64,000 nucleotides of DNA from Lindgomyces ingoldianus. Its lineage: Eukaryota; Ascomycota; Dothideomycetes; Pleosporales; Lindgomycetaceae. Positions 52,889 to 63,110 of this stretch are shown piece by piece; positions within the stretch are counted from its first letter, which is position 1, and each line of letters begins with the position of its first letter. The position numbers and the translations under genes are program-made. The notes beneath the pieces are model-generated. The model saw nothing but the letters and a program-made list of their open reading frames with translations, made no database searches and was not told the origin of the DNA. The stretch is from positions 228,857 to 292,856 of the forward strand of contig NW_022985177.1 of NCBI RefSeq assembly GCF_010093535.1. Reading direction: 5' to 3'.

Positions 52889-53238
52889 AACGATCCGAGC
52901 TCTGCAGGGGTATAGTCAGCCTATTACCTAAATTAAAAGATTTTTGTTTCTATAAGAAGCCTATGTTTAGGCCTATCTTTTAGTGTTATAGTTAATTAAT
53001 AGTAAGTTAACCTGCTTTTATTTTAGATAACTTCCTTTATACGCTTTAACTAACTTAGAATACTTTTTCTATAATTAGCTAGTGTAATCTTTGCCTGTTT
53101 CTTTTTAAGTATACTTTTAGGTAGCCTTTGCAGTATAAATAGAGGCTCTATCCTGCATTTATATGCTAACACCGCGTTTCTCTATAAGCTGCTTATAGAA
53201 TAGAATGCTAACATTATGCAGAATCTAGCAGTATTTAC

Positions 53239-53529
53239 TGTAACGATTCTCATGAATCGTTCCATCTCGGGTTGCTCGGAACCTATCCGAAGGGTCCTCG
53301 TATCGGTCCCGACCCTAACTCGACCCTGCCCCCCGCAGTTACCCCTATTCCCCCAAGTATTTAGTCGCACCTCTCCCCTTAGCTAGCTTAGTAGTTTTCT
53401 GATATCCTTTTGTACAAGGCCTATAGGTGTTAATGGTATTCCCAGGTTATCAAGTCTCCACGCACTCCCATATGCCTCTGAGTGGATTCCTACCGCATTC
53501 GGACCCATTGTCTTGCCTGCGCTGTTACA
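53239..53529 (+). mobile_element. Solo LTR, 291 bp
   Basis: A GC-normal insert in AT-rich DNA begins TGTAACGATTC and ends GCTGTTACA (TG...CA with a TGTAAC/GTTACA inverted pair). It is flanked by the 5-bp direct repeat TTTAC (53234-53238 and 53530-53534). There is no internal domain. This fits an LTR left by recombination between the two LTRs of a retrotransposon, of a family different from the one at 53833. Confidence 0.75.
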
Positions 53530-53832
53530 TTTACTAGCATTATTCTGCCTACCTTTTGCAATGACGGAGCTCTGTACCAATGCGTTAATACAACTAAGAA
53601 GGTGCGAATAATCAACCAACAGTTAATTGTTGCGTATAGAATAGTATATATACCCGTCGCATGTAAGCGCTGTCTCGGCCTTACACTTTTTTAATTAATA
53701 AACAGCTCTAATTTAAAATTAAAACAAGATTACACTAAATATAAAGACTGTAGTCCTTCTAGACCTAAATGTAGGCTTTAGGTACTAACTCTTATACGCT
53801 TTTCTATGCTACTAATGTACATATAGAGGTCT

Positions 53833-54150
53833 TGTCACGGTATCCTCCCCGGATCCCAGACATAACTGTATTGGACGCGTACTAGAGTATTATTAGTGCA
53901 CGTCTAACATAAATATAACATAACATAGATATAAACTTAAGCATAAACTGCCTTAACACTAACTAAACCTAGAATAGGCTTAATTTATACTTAAAGCGCT
54001 TAGACTTTTAAGCTAAGTATTTAATTACTAATTTTCTTCTAAACTTTTTTATTTCTTACATAATATCTTATACTTACTATAATACTTTATATAGTAATTA
54101 AACTAGACTTTTATAAAGCTTTATAACCTTACTTATGCATAATTATAACA
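53833..54150 (+). repeat. 5' LTR of the Ty3-type element
   Basis: Starts TGTCACGGTATCCTCC and ends ATTATAACA. Its first half keeps CpG sites; its second half is RIP-mutated relative to the 3' LTR. Confidence 0.92.
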
Positions 54151-56589
54151 TTATGTTGTGTTAAAACTTTAGCTAAAAATAGCTTTTAAATTTAATTTAA
54201 TAAGCTTAGTACTTATATAACTCTAAGCTATTAAAGTAAGCTAAAAAGCTTTTTAAAAAGCGCTTACTTTATAAAAAAGCTACTATGTTATCAGCTTTAA
54301 AGCTTTTTAAAAAGACTTTAAAGAACAGCTTTACATTATTAAGTAGTCTATTTCTGCTTTAACTTTTATTATAGTAGTAGGAACTAAGAACTTACTAGCC
54401 TTAAAGCTTACTTAGAAGTCTAGAGATAGCTTAACTTTTTTCTACTTAACACTACTTATAACTTATAACTTTTTTAACTTAGTAATAAAATCTAACTAAC
54501 TTCTTAATCCTTTACTATTTAATAAAAAATAGAAAAACTTACTTTTTTTTTTATATAAGCTTTAATATAAACTTAAAGGAAATATAGACTAATTTCTTTT
54601 TAAACACTTTTAGTTACTATATGCTTACTTTTAACTTAACTATAATATAACAGCCTTAATTAACTTACTAATAAATAAAAATATTATTAACCTAGATTAA
54701 TTTATAGTGTTTTTATAAGTAACTTATAAAAACTTAAATAAAAAGTTAATAGCTCTAAGTTACCTAAACACTTTATAATAAAAATAAAAAAGCTTTACTT
54801 TACACTTTACTAAGTTCTGCTAACTTACATTAGATATAGGCCTAAATAAAATAAGTCTAATTATAGCTTTATATAACTCCCTCTTAACTAAACTATAACG
54901 CGCTATAGTAGAAGAACCCCTTTTAAACAACTTTAATGTGTATGTAAACTTAATTACTACCTATAATAATAATATAAGGTTCCTCTCTATATAAGCTTTA
55001 ATACGCCCCTAAACTAGCGCAGTTGTAAATAAGAACCTTAACATAATAAAAATTAATTTAAATTATGCTTTAGTTAGTTCTAGAAAGTGTAAAAATTATA
55101 AAAAAAAAAGTTAATACTTTAAGTATAGTAAGCATAGTTATATTTTTTAAAACTACTTTATTTTTTTTCTTTAAGTCTATGTAAGTAGCGCTACTAGCAC
55201 TTATTAAAAATTTTTACTATTTTAATTTTATTTTTATAAAGGTTTTAACTTATATTTAAGCTTTAATCTTTTTTACTACTTTTAATGTAGCTGCAGCTAT
55301 AGCAGTAGAAGCCTATAAAAAGGCTTGTTCTAGAGCTAAGTTGCCTTTTAGAACTAATTTAACACTAGATCTTTACTAACTTATAAGCTAAGTCCCCTAC
55401 TAATAACTAAAAGTACTAAGTTAATATTCTTATATATTTATAATAAAAAACTATATTAGCTCTAATATAAGCTTTTATTAACTTAGAAGTAAACAGCATA
55501 GGTTATATTAATAAAGAATTAGCGTGTAAACTAAATTTCTAATTAACACTACTTACTTAAATAATTTATTTAACTAGATTTAATAAAAAATAACTTAAAA
55601 AAAGTTTTATTTTTTATACTATAACTATTATAATTACTTACTAACACTATAAAAAGTAGATTAAGCTCTATGTAATAAATATAAAATGTTATAACTTAAT
55701 TTTAGAATAACTATAGCTATATTAGTATAAAGTTACCTTTAATTACTAAAAGTAAGTCTTAAACTTTAACTTTTTCTAATGCTAAGATGTATACTTATGC
55801 TTACACCTAAACAACACTTAAGTAGCACTTAATATAGAAGGTTTTTAGACCTACTTTTTAATAACCTAAAAAAAAACTACCTAAGTAAGGCTAATAAGCT
55901 AGGCCTTTTACTAAAATAAGCTATGTAAAATAATTTAATAACTACTTAAACTTAAAAAAAAAAGCTTTTAAGAAATCTTTACTTACTTAATTTAAACATA
56001 AACTAGAACTTAAACAGCAAATAAACATCTGCTATATAAGACCTACTTTATTTATAACTCTAGCTTAATAACTAGATTATAAAATCTACATAGTTATAAT
56101 TTTTAATATAGACTAAGCTTTAGCTTTTTAAAAACACACTAACTTAAAAATAATAGTCTTTTAAAACTACTATAACTTATTACATGTCTTTTTTTAAAAT
56201 AAGTCTAATAAGCTTTTAATATAATGTTTATATAATTACTAGATAACTTTTAAGCCTAGTAAACAACCTAGTTATAAGCTACTATATAAAATGTTGCTAA
56301 ATAAATTAAAAGTGCTTTAAAAATACTTTAATAAAAACTTAAAAAAAAAGTTTATTTAAGCTAGCTTTTTACTAGTAGTGTTACTTATACTATTTATAAA
56401 GAAACTTAGAAGTAAGCTTTAATTCTGCATTAACTACTAAAGACTAAATGCTGTTACTATTAAAAACTAATACTTAATTTTTTTTTATAAAAAACTCTAA
56501 GCTAACTAAGTAAAGCAAAGTATTTTATAAAGTTAGATATTATTACTACCTTTAATAAGCTAAAAATAGTAAAGGGTAATAAGTAGCTA

Positions 56590-57290
56590 ATAGTGTTTTA
56601 GACCTAATATAAACTATTTAAGTACTTAGTAATGCCCTTTAGCTTAGCTAACACACTTAGTACTTTTTAATATTTTATAAATAACTTACTTTAACTCTAC
56701 CTAAACATGTTTTACACTATGTATATTAATAATATTCTAATCTACAGTAATAGCCTTTTAGAGTATAAACAGCATGTACGCCTAGTACTAAAGGCTATAG
56801 AAGAAGTAGGTCTGTAACTTAACATAAATAAATGCAAGTTCTACTAATTAAAAGTTACATATTTAAGATATGTAATCTCTATAGATAGCATTTAAATAGA
56901 CCTTATTAAGGTTTAGACTATGCTAAATTAGTAATACTTAAAGGACATAAAAAATGTTTAAGCTTTTATAAAATTTACTAACTTCTACTAATAATTTATT
57001 AATAACTTTTTATAGTAAGTAAGCTTTATAATTATACTTACTAAAAAAAAATTTAATTTAACTTTAACTTAAATTACTAATAGTTTTTTAACTAGCTAAA
57101 AAAAGCTTTTACTAAAGCTTTAATACTCTACTACTTTAACTCTAAACTACTAATACTTATAAAAGCTAATGCCTTAGACTACATAGTAGCAGAAGTTCTT
57201 TTCTAGACTAAGCTAGATAAGACTATTAAGCCTATTATATACTTTTTAAAAAAAATAAGTCTTATAAAAGGTAATTATAAGATCTATAAC
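56590..57290 (+). pseudogene. Reverse transcriptase/RNase H remnant of the Ty3-type element
   Basis: A frame around 56620-56880 reads like a Ty3 RT palm, with a YxDD-box counterpart at 56722-56733 that now spells Tyr-Ile-Asn-Asn. Both Asp codons have become Asn through G-to-A change after T, as RIP produces. Stops interrupt every frame. Confidence 0.85.
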
Positions 57291-57799
57291 AAGAAATTAC
57301 TTACTATAGTACACTACTTTAAATAATAGTAACTTAAACTAGAAAGTGTAGTGCATCTAATATAAGTCTTATCTAACTATAAGAACTTATAGTACTTTAC
57401 AACTATAAAATAACTTAGCTACTAATAAGCTTATTAGTTTAAATACTTATTTTATTTTAATTTTAAAATTACTTATTATTTTAGTTAAAATAAAGAGAAA
57501 TTAGATGCTTTTATAAGGTAATTCTAAAATGTCTTTACTTAAAAAGAAGTGTAAAAAGCTTAATACTAAACTTTACTTTAACTTAAGCTATTTTTAGACC
57601 TTAACTTAAATAAAATAGATTAAATAATTAATTAGATTATTACTAATAAGTATTTAAATAATAAATTTATCTAAGAAACTTTAAACCTACTCTAAAACAG
57701 CGCTAGTTAGTTAAAGAAAGTAACACTAGCTAACTATAAAAACTAAAATAGTAAGCTATATTACTATAACTAACTTATAATTTTTAATTTTAACAAACT

Positions 57800-58320
57800 A
57801 AGAATTAAACTACTTTAAATTATACATAACTTGCCTGTTAGAGGACACTTAGGCAGAGGAAAGACTTTTAACCTACTATAAAGAGAGTACTACTAGCCCT
57901 GCATGTTCTATACTGTACGCTAATACGTATTATGTTGCTATACTTGCTGTAAAGTAAAGGCCTCTTAAGAAAGGTATAATAGCCTGCCTAACATAATTAT
58001 ATTAGACAGAGGTACGCAGTTTGTCTTAGCCTTCTAAAACAAACTTTATAAACAGCTCTAAATTATTCTCTATCTATCTACAGCTTTTTACTTAGAGACT
58101 AACAGCTAGACTAAGAACATAAACACTATAATAAAATAAGTCCTATAAGTGTACACAAACTACTAGTAAAACAACTAGGTAAAATAGTTAGCTATAGCAT
58201 AGTTTAAAGCTAATAACATAACATCTAAATTAATATAAGTATCTCTGTTTTTAGTAAACTATAAATACTACCCCTAAATAAAATTTAAACTACTTTTAAA
58301 TACCTTCTAACTAACTTATT
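57800..58320 (+). pseudogene. Integrase remnant of the Ty3-type element
   Basis: Around 57950 the frame shows a zinc-finger-like stretch with paired Cys, and at 58000-58100 an LDRGTQFVLAF segment and a following STAFYLET segment typical of the integrase core. Stops from RIP break the frame. Confidence 0.8.
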
Positions 58321-58699
58321 AATCTGTATAAGTAACAAACATAAATAGACTTATTAATAAAATCTAAAATATATTTAAATATGTTTATAAAAAGCTTATA
58401 TAGGCTTAAGCTTTTTAATAAGAGTACATAAACTAATCTTAAACTCTTGCCCCTGCGTATGCAGCTAGCAAGAAGGTCTAGCTAAACGCTAGAAATATCT
58501 AAATAAACTAATAATTAAAAAAACTTAATTAAAAGAACCTTAGCCTTTTTATAGTAGCTTATATAGTCTTATTACATGCTTACTAATTAATCCTACCTAA
58601 CAGCATAAAGATACACCCTGTGTTCTACATATTATTACTGCGCTAAGTAGCCTTTAAATCTAACTATTTACCTAGACAGCTAAACCTGCTACTTAAACC

Positions 58700-58960
58700 T
58701 ATTATTATAAATAATAAACTAAAATATGTTATAAAGGACATTAAATAGATCTAGTTTAATAAAAAAAAACATATCTATAAATACCTTATAAAATAGACTA
58801 GATATAATAAACTGTTATAGAAACTTATAAAAGCTTTATAAAAAAACTCTATAGTAACTTAATTTTACACTTAATACTTATCTAAACTAAACCTATACTC
58901 TAATAAAGACAACTTAATGCTAAAACTACTAATGTAAAGAATTCTTTTTTTAATAAGAGG
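58700..58960 (+). pseudogene. Chromodomain-like C-terminal remnant
   Basis: A weak match to the chromodomain at the end of chromovirus integrases (YLIK followed by mutated Trp codons), ending in LIRGGVLL next to the polypurine tract. Confidence 0.5.
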
Positions 58961-58968
58961 GGGAGTAC

Positions 58969-59286
58969 TGTTACAGTATCCTCCCTAGATCCTAGACATA
59001 ACTATATTAGACATGTACTAGAGTATTATTAGTGCACGTCTAACATAAATATAATATAATATAGACATAAACTTAAGCATAAACTACTTTAACACTAACT
59101 AAACCTAGAATAGGCTTAATTTATACCTAAAGTGCTTAGACTTCTAAGCTAAGTATTTAATTACTAATTTTTTTCTAAACCTTTCTATTCCTTACACAAC
59201 GTCTTGTACCTACTATGATACCTCACGTAGTAATTAAACTAGACCTCTGTGAAGCTCTATAACCTTACTCGTGCACAATCGTGACA
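58969..59286 (+). repeat. 3' LTR of the Ty3-type element
   Basis: Starts TGTTACAGTATCCTCCCTAG and ends CACAATCGTGACA. Its first half is RIP-mutated and its last 110 bases keep CpG sites that are lost in the 5' copy. Confidence 0.92.
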
Positions 59287-59427
59287 GGTCTAGTGTCTAA
59301 TCTAACTTTAAATGTTACTTTATTATAATAGGCTATGCAAGCTATATTACTACTCTTAGTATATTAATAGATTTAAGTAAAGTAAAGTTATTTTTCTTTA
59401 TGTACAGCTAAAAGCTAAGGCTTATAA

Positions 59428-59640
59428 CTGTCACGGTTATGTTACAGCTATCCAACCCCTGAGTACCCCAAGGGCTTGGCACGGGGTATATAGGCTCCTC
59501 GGCCTCCGTACCTCTGCCTCCGACCCTAAGGTTTACTCTCCCTTGTTACCCCCTATCCTGCATTCCCTCTCTGTAACCTGTGTTTCCTGCTCAATACCTT
59601 CTACAATAGTTTAGAGTGTAGTAAAGGGATTATTTACTAC
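59428..59640 (+). other. GC-normal insert, possible LTR fragment
   Basis: An abrupt change from AT-rich to GC-normal sequence begins at TGTCACGGTTATGTTACAGC and includes a TATATA box near 59487 (GGGGTATATAGGC), as in LTR promoters. No matching right end or target duplication could be found, so it may be a truncated LTR. Confidence 0.35.
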
Positions 59641-59966
59641 TTAGTAAATTAAATGCCTTTTAGCGCGTTTATTTAGCTTTAGAGGCTAGCCTGTACACAG
59701 GGCTTTTATATAGATAGGCTAGGGCTGCTTGCGCAGCTAGCGGATGTTATATGTAACTGTTAACTTAGGAATGCTAAGATAACTTAAAATTTTGCTAGCG
59801 CTCACGCTGTAAAGGTGGAATTGCTATATTATATTAACAGTAGACTTAGATAGCTCTTTGCGCAAGGTTTTATTTGCTTTTGCAACTATTTAAAAAGGTG
59901 GTAATTTAATTAAGTTACAATTAATTGAAATTAAAGCATTGTAGGGTGGTCTAGGCCTCTCGCTAA

Positions 59967-59998
59967 AGTGGCCAATCACTTTTGGTAGGCGACTGTAC
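59967..59998 (-). repeat. Right terminal inverted repeat of the Tc1/mariner-like element
   Basis: The reverse complement starts TACAGTCGCCTACCAAAAGT and ends GGCCACT. Confidence 0.8.
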
Positions 59999-60235
59999 AC
60001 CGCCCTGAGCTCAATGTGCATTCGCGTTTACCACAGAGCGTTATCGGGAGGTTGATTACGCAAACTTGTTGTGTTGATAGGGGACGATCTGAGTTTCCGC
60101 CCTAAAATGTATTCGGTGGTTTCTTGGAACATGAATGCCACCATAGGAGCTCATATGTGCGTTTCTTTCTGGACAAGGGGCTTTCAGGAACGATTTTTGA
60201 GTGCAAGAGATGCAGGGCATTTCTTTCAACACTTC

Positions 60236-61975
60236 TCAAGAAAAAACAGGTAGACAGTCTGTACGGCTCAGTACGGCGGTGACTCTGGAAGAATAATCGA
60301 TATCTTGATTAGGATCGAGATCATCCTGCGCCCAGAAGCGTTCGATAAATGCGCGCACCCTAAGTACGTTCGATTCGGCGAATTGGATTTGTGTAGCCTT
60401 TAGGATTCCCAAGACTATAGCTCTTCGGCGGTCGCTTCGAGCCTCACAGCCCACGATGAAGAGTGGGAATGACCGTTCGCACGTCTCTAGAGCTTGTAGG
60501 ACTGTGAATGCTTCTTCCACGAGCCCTTGCAATATATGTTTCACTGTGATCGTTTTCCGTCCTGCTCGATGGAGATATATTAGACCTGCAAGCCGGTACA
60601 ATTCCGCAATCTTTGGAGATTGCGGGTTAAATTCTAGGACATCGTCAGGTGATTCCACAAACTCTTGTTTTGTAAACTTGAGACGCCGTTCCAGTTTATC
60701 AAGTTCGTCAACATGAGGATCATTATCTATTTCCATCTCTAGAACGGTGTCGATTACGCTTGATATTGAGTTCAACACCTCGAGTGAACATCCTAACGTC
60801 GGCACCACCTAGATTTCGCAAGTAAGCTTCATCCTATCATCAAGATAAATAAAGACATACGCGTGTTTTGCAGGGCGAATTAAGCTCCACATAGTGGAGA
60901 TTCTTCTTTCTTGCACAATCTAACATGCTCACTACTCGGCGATCAAAGTGACGCACAGCAAACTTCGAATGAACATCGTAGTAGTACACCCAGTCAAGTA
61001 CTAAGGCAAGGTCGCCCTCATATGACTTATCTAAGGCATAAGTAGCGATTGTCGCCGTTTTGCAATAACAGATACTAGCGGCCCAAGCTTGGGATGCGTT
61101 GGGACTGGCGAAGCTCTGTGGTGGTATGTTAATGGCAATCGAGAGGAAATTGGGGGAGGCTATACCTCGTAAAGAGCTAGTAAGAGAACTGCAACTATAC
61201 ATTGTAGAGTATTTTGGATGCTTGGAGGCTGGGAAGTAGAGGTCCATACTGCAGACCTCGCCAATGACTTGTACTCTAGCGCTCGACTGTGATCTAAGAG
61301 ATGCTGACTTGATAGTGCATAGACTGCATAAAGAATAGCGTTAGAAGAGGGAGAGGTGTCCGTGAAGGACATTCGAAAGACCAGATTTTGGATGGATGAA
61401 TTGTTTGCTGAAGTAAGCAATCGAGCAACATTGTGCTGATCTAATTCTATCAGATGAGGCATTGAATCAGTATCAAAGGGGTCTCACAGTAAGAAAAGAG
61501 GTCTGCGTGATGGCTATCCAATGAGAAGGGTGCCCAATTAGGGTTGGGATGAAGCTTCGGGGTCAATGGTGTTCTCGTCGGCAAGGCCACTGTAGCTGGT
61601 TAAACTGGCATAAAGAAGATCAAGGAGGCTTTTCACACCAGAGTTATGCATGCTGAAGTACATATTGACATCAGATGCATAGACGTTTACGAACTCCGTT
61701 GGGTGAAGCAATGTGCACACCGATCCCTCCCGATCCGGATTGTTCGATACTAGAGCTCGTTTCCGGTCATCTTTCCGCGGCCAAGAAAGTCTTATGCCGT
61801 AGCCTAGGCATCTCCGTTTCGATCGCAGACAATTTTTGCATCCTGGAATATGCTTATCGCAGGCGATTTTCCGATCTGAGAGTTGACACAGTGAGCTAGT
61901 TCATTTTGAGACAAGAGGGCAATCCACGCTACCTTTGCACGTCCAACATCCTTTGGTAGTTGTTAATGAAAGCAT
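60236..61975 (-). CDS. Zn(II)2Cys6 transcription factor with Fungal_trans_2-type domain
   Basis: Six exons on the minus strand, 61933-61975, 61639-61875, 61488-61589, 61166-61440, 60861-61115 and 60236-60808, join in phase to give 494 aa. The zinc cluster is complete: Cys at residues 10, 13, 20, 27, 30 and 37, spaced C-x2-C-x6-C-x6-C-x2-C-x6-C, followed by GYGIRLSWP. The first intron (57 nt) splits the cluster between the second and third Cys. The long C-terminal region matches the PF11951 type of regulatory domain (FSLDSHHADLFSYYQHN; ILYAVYALSSQHLL; IAELYRLAGLIYLHRAG). It is probably a DNA-binding regulator of nearby or metabolic genes; its targets are unknown. It starts 240 bp beyond the transposon island and shows no RIP damage. 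Each exon alone looks like a short unrelated frame. Confidence 0.88.
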
Positions 61976-62420
61976 GGTATCATTTGTATTGAACTTCCAC
62001 GCTTCGAAGGCGAAGTTAAGATGTTAGATAATGGAATCGAGCGATGGTGGAGGAATCGCCGTCTGCATGACTAACGCGCTTGGGAACTGCACGGAAAGAG
62101 CTTACTGCCTGGTGCCAAGCCTCTGTCCACTTTGTCCACGGGTTTTCATAAAACACTCTATATTATTGCCTTTTACATTTTCATGTCGTCAATCTCATTA
62201 ATTAGTTTCTCAATGCTCAGGTCTGGATTGTATCGTAGTTCTTACCTTCTCCCCTTAAGTATTGATCTTTGAAAATCCCAACACTCCCTGCAAATGTAGC
62301 TGTTTAACCATTAATAAATCGTCGAAGTGAGATATTTGGATCTACCTTGCACATTATTAGCTGACGACTCCCGTAGCCTAGCTTCCCGTTTCATAGTTCT
62401 ACTGCTTTAGCAGATCATCC
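61976..62420. other. Intergenic region between divergent genes
   Basis: Promoter region shared by the Zn2Cys6 regulator (-) and the frame at 62421 (+). No further gene seen. Confidence 0.5.
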
Positions 62421-63110
62421 ATGTCCCAAGAAACAAACATTCAAATCAAGGAAGTTTGTCACCCCCTCGATCTAGGAAAACGAGCCCCTCCCGAGACGGC
62501 TTTTTATCGATTTCGCCCTGTTATGCCAAGTACTAGGAACTCCAAGCATAGTAATCCTAGCTTCGAAATTGAGTCAATCACCTACGCTTGGATGAAGGAA
62601 CATATGGGTCTGGTTTGTGACGGACGTCTGCATCCTTTCGATATATTCTCCAATTCCGGCAAAAGGTGTGTCGGTAGAATCCTCTATGCTAACAGTTTCA
62701 GAACAAGTTGGCTATTTCATGGTATCATGACTTGGCCATCGCATCCTTCAGAGGGCGGCAAAGGGTGTAGCACACAAGGTTTGGATTGTATCGTACATTG
62801 CTCTCCCCCTCTCCTCTACAGATCCGTAGGCTTTTCTTTCCTTCCATCGAATTCTACGCAGCTAGAGGGCAATTTCTATGATTGTAAACCAAAGGGCTCT
62901 CAGCCTTGGGCTTGGCGTCCCACGACGCTATATAAATTACATAGCTCTTCGGACACTCAGTCCACCCTATATGACTACTCTCATAACTCGTGCCCTTGCA
63001 AGGTTACAGTTATGAGCCCGGATATTGCTTCAAACATCCACTTGTACTTTAATCTACGTACGTACCTACCTGAACCTATTGAAGGATCGCCTATCCACCC
63101 TATCCATTAG
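62421..63110 (+). CDS. Hypothetical protein, 229 aa
   Basis: An ATG at 62421 opens a 229-codon frame (MSQETNIQIKEVCHPLDLGK). It contains about eleven Cys scattered along its length, several aromatic-rich patches (SFRTSWLFHGIMTWPSH; KGSQPWAWRPTTLYKLHS) and no signal peptide or membrane helix. I do not recognise the family. It is divergent from the Zn2Cys6 regulator, so the two could be co-regulated. It may be the first exon of a longer gene, since coding-like sequence (LRRQTNDRRGDA, then LNQPYRLLQKAKKPTRP) continues to about 63300 but is broken by stops. It could also be a remnant. Confidence 0.45.
   Translation: MSQETNIQIKEVCHPLDLGKRAPPETAFYRFRPVMPSTRNSKHSNPSFEIESITYAWMKEHMGLVCDGRLHPFDIFSNSGKRCVGRILYANSFRTSWLFHGIMTWPSHPSEGGKGCSTQGLDCIVHCSPPLLYRSVGFSFLPSNSTQLEGNFYDCKPKGSQPWAWRPTTLYKLHSSSDTQSTLYDYSHNSCPCKVTVMSPDIASNIHLYFNLRTYLPEPIEGSPIHPIH

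Larger units (their letters stand above)
53833..59286 (+). mobile_element. Ty3-type LTR retrotransposon, 5454 bp, heavily RIP-mutated
   Basis: Both LTRs (318 bp each) are complete, and a GGTCT duplication flanks the element (53828-53832 and 59287-59291). A purine-rich stretch AAGAGGGGGAGTA precedes the 3' LTR. The order of recognisable remnants is reverse transcriptase (around 56590-57290), integrase (around 57800-58320) and a chromodomain-like tail (around 58700-58960). RT before integrase places it in Ty3/metaviruses. Hardly any CpG or CpA is left inside and stop codons occur throughout, so it cannot encode protein. Confidence 0.92.
52857..59998. mobile_element. Tc1/mariner-like element split by later insertions
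   Basis: The left end reads TACAGTCGCCTACTAAAAGT and the right end, inverted, TACAGTCGCCTACCAAAAGT; similarity runs for about 31 bases to GCCACT. The terminal TA on each side would be the target duplication, as for Tc1/mariner and pogo elements. If the LTR retrotransposon, its 5-bp repeat and the solo LTR are removed, roughly 1.4 kb remain, close to the size of such elements. That remainder is AT-rich with no intact frame, so any transposase has been lost to mutation. Confidence 0.8.

Noticed and set aside
53833..59286. Open frames inside the AT-rich interior as novel AT-rich genes
   Set aside because: The sequence is explained by a Ty3-type element after RIP; stop codons and catalytic-site changes show it is dead.
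59428..59760. Second solo LTR with defined ends
   Set aside because: A plausible left end and TATA box exist, but no right end with a matching 5-bp target repeat to the left flank ATAAC was found.
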